Assembly: GCA_002102555.1 (NCBI GenBank)
Contig: MCFL01000024.1
Coordinates: 310,001-374,000 of the forward strand
DNA: 64,000 bases
Reading direction: 5' to 3'
Source: Catenaria anguillulae PL171
Lineage: Eukaryota; Blastocladiomycota; Blastocladiomycetes; Blastocladiales; Catenariaceae
Part shown: positions 24,337 through 34,793 of the stretch, one piece after another
Position numbering within the stretch: position 1 is the first letter of the stretch
Layout: each line of letters begins with the position of its first letter
Made by a program: the position numbers and the translations under genes
Notes under the pieces: generated by a model
What the model saw: the letters and a program-made list of their open reading frames with translations, nothing else
What the model was told of the DNA's origin: nothing
The model's database searches: none

Positions 24337-25423
24337 ATGACGACGACAGACAGCAAGCCCGCGATCCCAAGTAGCGGCGCCAACCAGGCCCTCAAGGAGA
24401 TTGTCGCTGGCAGCGTTGGTGGCGTGTGCCAGGTCTTGTCTGGGCAGGTAAGTGAGAGGTCATTCCTTGCGACCATCTCGTCGGGTTCATGCCCTTGCTC
24501 ACGCCGCATGATGACTGTGTCCCATCCAGCCATTTGATACAATCAAAGTCAGGCTGCAAACCCAGCCCACCCCGCCGATCTACACTGGTGTCGTTGACTG
24601 CCTGAAAACGACGGTGCAGGCTGACGGACCTCTTGGCTTGTACAAGGGCACCGTGACCCCGCTGCTCGGCATTGGCGCCTGTGTGTCGATCCAGTTTGCC
24701 ACTCTCGAACATGTCAAGCGTCACTTTACCCGGTCCAACGGGGGTTCTGCTGATCTCTCGACGGCGCAGCTTTATCTGGCAGGTGCTGCCTCGGGTGTGG
24801 CCAATTCCATCGTATCTGGCCCAGTCGAGCACATTCGCACCCGTTTGCAAGTCCAGTCGGGCAAGAATGTTCAGTTTCGTGGACCACTCGACTGCGTGCG
24901 GCAGATTTACGCTGGTTATGGCATTCAGGGAGTGTTCAAGGGCCAGGCTGTGACTGTGGCCAGGGAGTTTCAGGGATATGGAGCATACTTTTTGACGTAC
25001 GAGTATTTGGTGCAACGGGCGTGCAAGGCCGAGGGCGTTTCGCGCAAGGAACTTCCTACTTGGAAGGTAATGACGTACGGCGCCCTCTCTGGATACTCGC
25101 TGTGGTACGTCCAACTCGCCGTCCGTCTCGCCGATGACCAATCTGCATCCAAGCGGCACTTGAATAACATTTGTTGTGTGACTTCACTCAGGATTTCCGT
25201 CTTTCCCATCGACGTGATCAAGTCCAAACTTCAGACTGATGCGTTCGACCCAACAAATCGCAAGTACTCGTCGGCGTTGGATTGCTTCCGGCAGACGCTC
25301 AAGGCCGAGGGAATCCGTGGACTCTACCGTGGGTTCGTTCCGTGCATGCTCCGTGCTGCGCCAGTGAACGCCATCACTTTCCTCGGATTCGAGGCGGCCA
25401 TGAATGTACTTGGTCGCGATTAA
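24337..25423 (+). CDS. Mitochondrial carrier (SLC25), carnitine/amino-acid carrier type (3 exons)
   Basis: Exons 24337-24447, 24530-25104 and 25192-25423 give 305 residues, standard for SLC25. Three carrier repeats show the signatures PFDTIKVRLQ (38-47), GPVEHIRTRLQVQ (about 134-146) and FPIDVIKSKLQTD (about 233-245). GALSGYSLW preceding the third motif is characteristic of the carnitine/acylcarnitine (CRC1, SLC25A20) and YMC-type amino-acid carriers of the inner mitochondrial membrane. The second repeat has His in place of the usual Lys/Arg-rich signature start (PVEHIRTR), as in these subfamilies. Substrate is not decidable from the sequence here. The second intron uses GTACGT inside a Trp codon; this removes a few non-homologous residues and restores the family consensus. 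Confidence 0.88.
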
Positions 25424-25624
25424 TGTTGGCGCGGCGACTGAGCCATGAATGATAGACTCGAGTTTTCTTTTCTTTGCTCGCTTCAAATGCCTGTTTTCCG
25501 AGCCTCATATTTGACCCCATCCTTGCTAATCCTTTTTTTGCTACTATTCTACTTCAATTACATATGTCGCGTTTTCCCCTTTGCATTGCACCTGGTCGGC
25601 CCGAAAGCGGAAGCAGATCGGGCA

Positions 25625-28600
25625 ATGATGATCACGTCAAACGTTCCCACGAACCATCACAATGAGGGCGAGAGCCTCAGGACAAGGGCAAATGGTCAAG
25701 TAATCCTCAAAACGCACTGGGCAATGTTATCCGAACCGCAAACGACCGCCTCTCCAGGTCCAGAGCTCGATAACGGGGCAGGATTGCCACCAGCCAAATC
25801 GGTTGAAGGACCATCGTCGCCCGCCAACGGTACTGGCGACGCCTCAAACGACGCGTTGGCAGCTTCGCCGACGAGCGATGCGGCGACGGGGGCTGACCTC
25901 CAGCAACAACCGCAGACGCCTGGAGGTAGTGGCGGCGGCGCAGGACTCACAGCTGCCGATATTCCAACCAACCTTCTGGTCGCCAATGCCAACACGATTG
26001 GGTCTTCACTCTCGCTCAACCCAACTGCCGCGGTTACCGCCGACCATGACGAGAATGATCGCAAGCATTTGACTGCAAAGGAGGCTCGGCGGCTCGAGAT
26101 GCATGCAACCCTGACAGACAAGTCCAAACTGCCCAAGTCGTATTGGAACAACTCGCCCAAGGAGGATCGGACACTCAAGTATGTCGACAATTTTGAACTT
26201 CAATACTCGACCCTTTACCCTCACCGGACGCGGTTGCTGTTGGCGCCCGAGAACGAGTTTGGATTACGGGTGCGTATCAACGGCATGTCTTTCAATGGAT
26301 GGCGTGAGTGTGTTTCTGACGCAGCCCGATCGTTCATGACTCTAGAAATTTGTTTGCACAACGATTCGCCCGACGCAGTTAGGGTACCGCGAGCTCTACG
26401 ACTATCGACCGTGCGCTCGTTTTGTCGCCGATTTCATCTCATACCAGCCCCTGGACCCACCCTACGAGCTGGCACGTTCTCTATTGCACGGTCATGCGCC
26501 GCATGACTTCTTGTGTGTTGACATGTGATTGTGCCCATGGCGCCATCCAGCCACCTGCTCTCAACAGCCCGACGTACACCCTTTCCATGCAATCTGGCAA
26601 CTGCTTCGACATGGCCGTCATCCTCGTTTCCCTCCTCCGTGGCGCGGGCTACGATGCCTTTGTCGTGAGCGGCTACGCGACCCGCACTCTCACGCTCATG
26701 GACGAAACGCACGTGGATGTTGATACCAATAAGCTCCTTCAAGAAACCGGCTTTGTACGTACCGAGCTGGGTGAGTCCGAACGCGACGCATACTCGATTG
26801 ATACGGGGAGTCAACTGTTGGCCAAAGCAGAGACTGCTACGACGGAGTTAGCCGGGAAAGCGGTCAGCACCAACGGGACTGGCGAAGATCCAAAATACAA
26901 GATCAAGGTCAAGAATGCGCTCAAGTCGCGGTACTTGGCGACAATGGAGGCGAAGCGGCACGCAGAGCAGGAGAGGCGGCAGCAGTTGTTGAAAGAGAAA
27001 TTGGCGCAGCAGTACACGCATCATGAAGAAGACGACGAGATTGCCGGGCTGAGGATTCACGCATGGGTGCTTGTTTTGCCCGGCAAGCGAGAGGTAGCCG
27101 AAGCGTTCTTCATCGGTATGTCCCCTCTTTTTCTGTCAGCGACGGTGCTCCGACAAATCATAGACTCGTGCTTTGTGCGGCGTGCAGAGCCAAGCACAGG
27201 TAAAGTGTACGACATTGAAGACCCCAACTACCTCGGGGTTGAGAGCGTGTTTAGCTCGAGCAACTACTGGGTCAACATGCAAAAGTGCATCAATGGCCTC
27301 AAGGTACTCGTCAACTTGCCACCCGCAACGTGCGTGGTAAACGATTCTGACACATGATTTGGACCTGCTGTCAAGGGTATCACGTTCGACCTCAGCGACA
27401 CAACCAAGTGGGAATACATCTTTGTCCAAAATTCGCAACCTACTTTTGCTCCATCAGGGGGCTCGGGAACAAACACCCGTGGCGGCTCAGCCATGACGAC
27501 CGCCACGACCGGCAGCGACGCACCCGGCAGTGCAGCTGGCGGAAACGTTGCCAACGCCGACGATGACGACGATGGTGATGGCAAGGAGGGCTCGGGTGAT
27601 ACGGAGGTGTTTGACCTGCCGCCTTCCTGGGTTACCAAGATCGAACTGACCAAGGAGCAAGTCGCATCGCAATGCCCCGCTGGAACCAAGGTGCAAATGT
27701 GGCGCAATGCCAAGATGGAGGTGTTTGCGCCGTACCATCGTCCCGACGGCATGATCACGCGTATCACCCTCTTTACAGACCCACGGCGCGCCGAGCGTGG
27801 ATCGATTCACGAGCGGTTTGATAACCGTGCTGACAAGTTGTGGAAGCGTGTCCGTGTTCCCGCGCGTGGGCTGACTCACGAGTTTTTCGAGCGTGGCCGC
27901 GCATTGGCGTTGATGGAACACGTGATGGAGCACGGGCGCACGCTGAGAATGAGGTTCTTCCCGGGGGCTCGGTCGGACGGCTTGTACGATAGGCTAGAAG
28001 TGGGCAACAAGATTATCGAGCGGTTCGAGGGGAGGGGCGATCGGCTGGTGTATCGAAGCGTGACGCATGAAGCCGTGAATGAGGGAGATGAAGAGTTTGC
28101 GCCGACGGCTGACGGGACAGCTGCGGTCGCTGGCGCCGATGCAGGCGCGGCTCGGGGAACCAATGCCGTTGGTCAACAAGTTACGATTACCAAAATGACG
28201 GAAAAGTTTTCTCGGCGCCCAGGATACAGTGGTCAGTTGTTTCCGTTCATGGCAGCGGGGCAGCCACTCAAGAGGCCTGGCGTACAGCAGCAGACATGGG
28301 GAAAGGCCACAGTCATGGGCGTGGGGGTTGGAGGCAAAACTGGCACTGGCGATTCGCCCGGATCGGGAACAGCTGAGGAGGACGATGTCGCTCTTGAGCC
28401 GTCAAGCGTGGCCAATTCAACCACAGGAGCCGCGGCGGCCATGCACTTTGGTGGCCGCGACGTGTTCAAGCGTGTTTACCATGTCCGTGAGGAGCGAATC
28501 CGTATCGTGTACCATACGGACGTTGGCGCGCTGATTCCCGCATGGCGCGAGTTTCGTAAACCGTCCACAGAGCAAAAGACCACGTTTATGGACTTGACGA

Positions 28601-29396
28601 CCGCTTTCGATACAAACCCGCCGTTGCATGCACTGAAGCGCCAGCATTTATATGCGAAGTTGTGCGAGCTGCTCAAGGCGGAGCAAGCATGCTTGCAGGC
28701 AGTCAAGGCGAGTGACAGGGAAATCAAGGAGATTCTGACGGTGCGACTCACTTACTGCCTTCGCTAGACCTGCTCGATCACGTACTGACTGGACTTGCGC
28801 GGAGTGATACAGGCTCGGCAAACTGAGGAAAAGAGTATTCAGTTGACAGTGTCACTTTTCGACACCATTCGCAACAAGACGGTCCGTGCTTGGTCTCTTT
28901 TTTTGCTGTCCGAAGCATCTTCCCTCATTTTCTCCATGCTGTCTATCAATCTCAGGATATTGCAAGCGAGCTCGAAAAGGAGAGCCAGAAGCAAGCTGAA
29001 GAAGCATCCAAGGAAGCATCTGTCGACTATCTGTCGCCCTTCCTCGTCAACGTCGCGAATCCAAACAGTTTAACTCGTGACGAGGCGCTTGCTGTCCGAG
29101 AAGCCTGCCTTCGCTCCTTCAAGGAAAGGCTGATTGAAAAGGCATCCATCATTCAACGTCGGTACGAGGAAGAGACGGCGGCGTATCAACGACGTCAGCA
29201 GCAATACTCCAAGACGGCCGAAGGAATGACACCAGCGGAAACGGACGAGTATGTCGCATTTTGCAATGAGGCCTTGTTCCGTATTCATGTCTTGGAGAAG
29301 CGCTTGTCGAGGCACAAGGATATGGCCCCTGAGATGTACTTGCAGTTGGATAAGAAGCTAAGGAGCGATCCGAGGTTGCGCAGCGCGGGTCAGTGA
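25625..29396 (+). CDS. DRC7: DRC7 (CCDC135), nexin-dynein regulatory complex subunit (7 exons)
   Basis: Exons 25625-26269, 26346-26471, 26551-27115, 27188-27303, 27376-28740, 28813-28881 and 28956-29396 give 1108 residues. Diagnostic blocks: KFVCTTIRPTQ then YRELYDYRPCARFVADF, the cysteine/transglutaminase-like core GNCFDMAVILVSLLRGAGYD with FVVSGYA, the block EAFFIEPSTG...YLGVES followed by NYWVNMQ, and a long charged C-terminal half with LMEHVMEHGRTLRMRFFPGARSDGLYDR. DRC7 lies in the linker of the nexin-dynein regulatory complex between axonemal doublets. The protein is longer than human DRC7 (874) owing to about 190 low-complexity N-terminal residues and Ala/Gly-rich insertions around 790-860. 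The second intron has a GC donor (GCACGT) and is needed to join YEL to PPALNSP. An in-frame ATG further upstream (25445) begins a hydrophobic run that I regard as non-coding. Confidence 0.92.
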
Positions 29397-29425
29397 AGAG
29401 GTGAGAGGTTGTGACGATCATTTCT

Positions 29426-29453
29426 TGATTTGGATTTGGATTTGGATTTGGAT
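29426..29453. repeat. Short (ATTTGG)n tandem repeat
   Basis: About four copies of ATTTGG just after the DRC7 stop, in its presumed 3' UTR. Confidence 0.8.
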
Positions 29454-29651
29454 GTTGGGCACAAGTGCATACACACTCGTTCCATTGTTTGTGACCAAAC
29501 CTAGCGATCGCCTTGAAGAGCGGGTTGGCTTTTTTGATCTGTCACGGAACTCGGTCACTGCGAACACGATGATGTATTCGAATCGTCAAACATAATCGAC
29601 CTGCTCACATGAATACATGCATGCTTCAAGCCCACTCCAAGCATCTTCATC

Positions 29652-30791
29652 ATGTCATCCTTTACGTCGGTTCGATACTGGCTCTTTGATTGGTTTCTTC
29701 CTTCTTGCTCTCACTCGTGAAATTTGTCTTGCAATTACATACCTCGCGAGCAGGAGACCTTTCAATGGTCTGGAGCAGTGTTTTTGTTAGGCCCGAACCT
29801 GATTTGGCTCGTACATGCCATGTTTTCATCTTGGCGTCTCTTTCAAAGGTCGAAGCGGTCATCTTACTACCTAGCCATGTTTGCCATTGCGATCTTGCGG
29901 ATTGTTGATATCGCACTCAACTGCTTTGTCATGAATCTTGAGGATGAAAACGATGCTGCATTCTGGTTCACGATCCAGGGGCTTGTTGAATGGCCAGCAT
30001 CTACAGGATTTACCTATTTGAATGCTTACCGGTACTTTACCCACTCATTCATCTGAATGTCCTTGTTTGTTAAAGCAGCTTGTTTCCAGGTTGCACAAGG
30101 TTGCCCGCAATTGGAGCCCTCGTCTCACCAATGCATCCACTGCGCTCATGTGGGTCAATATGATCACATTCAACCTGTCCATGGGAGCTTATGTGTACTC
30201 AACCGCAGCTCGTATACCTTTGGATCAAGCGAATTTCTGGTTTGCGTTTGCAAGCATGTACGATGCTGTCTTGAATGCCGGGATATCAAGCGTATTCTTG
30301 CTGTACTTGCGAGCAGAGGGTCTGGGCGCTCCTCCTGGACCGCATCCGGTCAGTGGGCAACCGCGTTTCCCACTTCTTTCTGTCAGTTGCAAGAACAGGC
30401 ATCACGGGGTAGGCGACGCCAAAGATTGGAAAGGTGGTGTGCGCAAAGGGTTACATCGTTTAGTGCAAGAAGACAGTATCTTGATCCCCGCAGAATGTCT
30501 CGCCATCATTGCCAGTAATGCGCTGCAGGTGGTTTCCAGGGACTTGGATCCAACGTGGTCGACCTACTATGCAGCCGAGGCATTTCGACTGTATGCTTTC
30601 ACCAAGTTCGTCTATTTCGCCTTTTTTGCGCCTGCAACGCACACTATGCCTGACAAACAGCTTACCTGACCAAGTGTAGGTTCCTGAAAACTCTTAATCG
30701 AATCATGCTGCAAGGCAATAGCTCAACAACTCTCCATCAGGCTCGGCTCGTTTCTCGACGCCATCACTCCGATCAATGTGGTCAAGGGTAA
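29652..30791 (+). CDS. Seven-helix membrane protein, family copy (4 exons), close paralogue of 36.6 kb gene
   Basis: Exons 29652-29669, 29754-30031, 30090-30605 and 30680-30791 give 307 residues. The first exon encodes only MSSFTS. Exon 2 opens ETFQWSGAVFLLGPNLIWL and runs through helices 1-3. Helices 4-7 lie in exon 3 (LMWVNMITFNLSMGAY, FWFAFASMYDAVLNAG, ILIPAECLAIIASNAL, AAEAFRLYAFTK). Exon 4 supplies the tail FLKTLNRIMLQ. The same exon lengths (18, 278, 516) and splice phases occur in the copy at 36628-37718, which lies 7 kb away with PRP6 and the AKR-like gene between. A hydrophilic loop of about 70 residues between helices 5 and 6 differs most between the two. Function unknown. The last intron (donor GTTCGT) is supported because both copies then share the FL-TLNRIMLQ tail. 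Confidence 0.75.
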
Positions 30792-31465
30792 CAAGGGATT
30801 TCAGTCACGCCGTCAGCGCAAGACCGAAGCAGAGACTCACTCCAAGCCTTGAACATCCAACAGTGCACCCATCCGACATAGTCTCACCTCGCTGCAGAGT
30901 GCTCATCTATCCGGTGCAACGAAAACCTGCCTGCCCTCCTTGTCCTGAGACTTTGACACTTCATATTGGGACGTCTCACGAAAATAACCTACATGCAAAG
31001 AAAGTGCTGTTTTGCTCTGTGTTGCTCTGTTCTTGCGTGGTCGTCCATTCGAAGAACCGGTCGCCTTGGTCCTGATCCTTGGACATTTGTTTGTCATACC
31101 GAACGCATCAACTGCACACAGGTCCACCCTGTTCTAAATCCGATCAGAAAAAATGATGCAAATGGACCTGGTTTATGCCAAAGCACGGCAAGTTCCCCAT
31201 TTGTAACACCTACCGGTGGGCATTGCCCATGATAGGGCCATGCATTTGCGAAAGGGTCACGTCCCAGGCCATGACAGTCCCATTAGCGATACGTCGAAAA
31301 CTGCCGACATTTGCACTTTGCTCTACCAGATACCTAGTCATTCAAGTTGCAACAGACGCCTCGCCACATGTACTTGATTGCCAGACAACAATAGCTTGTA
31401 TCGGGAGGAGTACCATCGGCACGATGAGTACGCAGACGATACAGAGCAAGAGTATACACCGCCCA
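30792..31465. other. Intergenic between convergent genes
   Basis: Holds 3' ends of the seven-helix gene and of PRP6. No coding frame or RNA gene recognised. Confidence 0.5.
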
Positions 31466-34430
31466 CTATACACTTGTCGGCACTTCAGCTGCAACCAATC
31501 GCAAAACCTCCTCCTTCAACTTGCCCACGTTCGCAATATCTTTGACGGCTCGTGGCCACATGTCGCCATGCCTCGGGTCTGCCCCAAGAAACTTGTTCAT
31601 CACCTCTTCCCGACTCGCCTCGCTGCCATTCTCCATCTCAAACCTCAACCAATACGCCCATGCGTCTCCACAATCCGGATCTGCCTGCGTCGCCCTGGCC
31701 AGCCATCCCCTGGCCTTGTCCATCTTGCGCTCGGCCCAAAATACACGCGCCACGGCCAGCACAACGTGCGGATCCGACTCGCCACACGCCTTTAGCGCGT
31801 CCAAACTCCTTGCCCTGCGCTGCGGCCGTGACTCAAGCACAATTGCCAGCGCCCACAATTTGCCCGATGTGGGGCAATCCTGCAACGCCCTTGCTAGTTG
31901 GCTCCTGGCCATGGCCGCATTGCCCGCGCGATGCTCCATGCTGACGGTCGCACACCACAACTCTGCATTTTTGGGATTCATGAGCCTTGCCCGATCCAAC
32001 ACGGCACGCGCACGAAATGGGACGCCAGCGCGTTCCTCCAACGCCGCCGCACTCGTCCACACATGCACGCACGCGGGGACACGCTTGTTTGCATTCGCGT
32101 ACACGTCGCGCGCACCGGCAATGTTGCCCATCTGCTCCTCGACCTGTGCCCACACGAGCCACAGTTTCCAGAATGTCGGAAACCGGTCGAGAGCCATGCG
32201 CGCAAGCTCAATACTGCGGTCCAAGTTGCCGAGGATCCGCTCAAGCACCGCCGATTTCAGCCACACTTTTGGCTCGCCGCCGGCCTTTGCACGCGCGTGC
32301 GTCAAAAACTGTTGGGCCTTGACGTGGTCGCCCGTTTCTTGCTCGAGTTTGACGGCAGCGAGCCAGATGGCCGATGACGATGGGTTGGCTTGGAAGGCCC
32401 GCGAGAGTGTGTGTCGCGCGCCGGGCAGGTCGTTGAGTTGTTGCCATTTGGTCTTGGCCGACATGAGCCAGAGTGATTCCGCATGCGGGACGGCGGCGAC
32501 GGCACGTTCGAGTAGGGCAAGAACCGAGGCTGGGGTACCGTGCTTGAGCTCAAGAAACGCGGCGCCTTCCCAGAGCGAGCGTTTGGTCGGGAGGGCAGTG
32601 ACGGCGTTGGCGTAGATGGCGCGAGCCGTGGATACGTGGCCATTGGCGAGACACTGTTGTGCAACCGATTTGTAAGTGAAATGCGCAGGTGCAAGCGAGC
32701 GGGAATGGCACCAACGTACATTTTCCGCGTCTTGAATCCAAACCGACTTCCGATCCTCAGGCTCCAACCCCAACCCAATTGTATTCTTGACAATGGCTTC
32801 GCACGTCATGACGGCCTCCTGCTTCTCGCATGCAACCGCCTCGTCAAGCCACTTTTCCCGACTTAGACTTGTCCCGGCCTCTTGCAGCTTGTCAATCGCC
32901 CTCGACACAATCATGTCCACCGTCTTCCTGGCCTTTTCCTCCTCGCCTTCTTGACTCTGCGCTTCTTCCAACATGGCCGCCGCAATCCAAATCTCATGCG
33001 AGGTTGGAATCGTCTTTCGCGCCTTATTCAGCACTTTGCGCGCATTCTCATGTGTCTCGAGCTTTGCCAGCGTCAACCACATGTCAACGGAAAGAGGCAC
33101 GCATTCGACGGCGCGGCGGACAAGAATCACAGCATCAGATTGGTTTTCTTCAAGGGCGATGGCAGCGCGCCAGATAGTGACCGAGTTGGGAATGAATTCG
33201 AGCGCACGTCGTAGAACACGCTTTTGTGCAATCACATCGGATTCGAGGCGCGAGGCATGGAGCCAGACTTTGACGCTGTCGGGAACGTGGCGGACGGCAT
33301 TGGCGAGGATCACTTTGGCGTTGTCGAGGGTCTGTCCAAACAAAAGATCGAATTGAGGTGAGCCATGTCAACCGGAAAGCAAGACAGCGAAATCAATGCA
33401 TACATTCAGGCGTGCAGCCTCGAGCCATACGTCTTCTCGTTTTGGGCAGAACTCGCAGCCTTGAGCAATGAGGGCACGCGCTTGGACCAGGTTGCCCGTC
33501 ATTTCTTCGAATCGAGCCGCGGCAATCCAAGCTGGTGCATGGCCAGGGTTGGTTTTCGTCAGCGACGTGAGCAGCATGCGCGTTTTCTTGATGTCTCTGT
33601 TTGTACCGTACAGCGTCAAGTTAAATGTCGCGGCGCAGGAGAAAAATGAAAGATTGGCAGAATGACGCAACGTACCCAATGTCTGCTTCACTCTTTGGGA
33701 TCATGGAGTTCAAATCCGTCAAGTATCCCTTTGGGTCAACTGTGGTCTGCCCCGATGTCGAATCAGCCGAAACCTGATCCAGCTTGACGCCCAATACCCG
33801 ATCCCTGGCCGCACCCATCTCGACGAAATCCGTGCGAATGCCCGACATTTCTGTTCTTGTCCCATCCGCACTCTGCACGGTTGACGTGGTCTCGACCTGA
33901 GCCTTTGCCCCAGCCAAGACCGAATCGGGCACAGGTACAAACCGCTCCCTCCCAAGATCCTTCTTTGTCTTGCGCCTGGACAAGTTGGTCACCTCTGGAA
34001 TACCCTCCCAATCGCCGGCCGACAACTTGGACAATTCTCGCTTGGCGTCAGCGAATTGCTCCGTGATCTTTGGGCGCTCAATGGCCAATTTGGCCTTGAG
34101 CTCCTTTTCCTTTGCTGCGCGCTGCTTTGCTCGGCGCATATTCATGGCCTCGTCGACGGCGGCGTAAATGCGGTCGGCCTCCTCGTCGTCGGCCTCGTAT
34201 GGGAGCGAGTTGAAGAGGCCCGTTTCGTTGTCGGGGTCGTCATTGAAGCGCTGCTCGTCGTCGCCGGCATTGTCGCGATTGTCCTGGTCCTTTGCGAGCG
34301 AGGCAAGCGAGGCTTCGCGGGCGGGCCCAATGTCGGAGCGAGTGGTGAAGCCGGTTGCGCCGCGTCCCAGGCCAGCAATGTAGCCCGGCGGGGCGGGCTT
34401 GCCCATGAAGTCCTTGGTTGCTGGGTTCAT
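31466..34430 (-). CDS. PRP6: Pre-mRNA splicing factor PRP6 / PRPF6 (4 exons)
   Basis: Exons 34430-33676, 33596-33404, 33331-32720 and 32653-31466 give 915 residues (human PRPF6 941). The N-terminus has the PRP1/PRP6 N-terminal domain ([29 protein letters not shown]) with the acidic linker and [10 protein letters not shown] block, then an unstructured stretch ending DLNSMIP. From about residue 255 the protein consists of tandem HAT/TPR-like repeats with the W...A..E and P..-..LW pattern (for example [25 protein letters not shown]-type junctions, [10 protein letters not shown]). PRP6 bridges U5 and U4/U6 in the tri-snRNP and is needed for spliceosome assembly, in the nucleus. The third intron (32719-32654) removes a non-homologous stretch and restores the family sequence [18 protein letters not shown]. 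It starts head-to-head with the AKR-like gene. Confidence 0.95.
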
Positions 34431-34793
34431 GTATAAGTATTCGGGCCAAGTTCAAGGATCGATCGATCAATCAAGTGCTCGCGGTCGACACCAATCAAGG
34501 GCTGCATTCATGGAATTGCACTGCACTTGTCAATACTTTAAATTGTTGCCGCATGCAAATCTCGCGGCCAACAGAATCAGACGGTCCAGCAGCCCGCAGC
34601 CAGCCAGGCCAGCAGCCAGCCCTGGCAGCCAGAGCCCAGAGGCCGTCGATCCGTGGACGCTCCGGGTGACTGAACATTTGTACGGACGAGAGGGGGCATA
34701 ATCAAATCAAAATTAAATTGAAACACAGATCTTCCAATCCAAAGTGGCACCAGCCAGCGCAATATTTTCACTCGCACACTCGATGCAATCGCC
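34431..34793. promoter_or_regulatory. Bidirectional promoter region of PRP6 and AKR-like gene
   Basis: 363 bp separate the two divergent ATGs. AT-rich around 34690-34740 on the AKR side. No coding content; elements not assignable. Confidence 0.45.

Noticed and set aside
29665-29676. GGTTCGAT-like tRNA B-box sequences here and at 36645
   Set aside because: They are the shared first-intron starts of the two seven-helix paralogues; no A box or cloverleaf nearby.
31521-32615. 364-codon plus-strand frame
   Set aside because: Antisense shadow of the PRP6 HAT repeats, Ala/Ser-rich with no motif.
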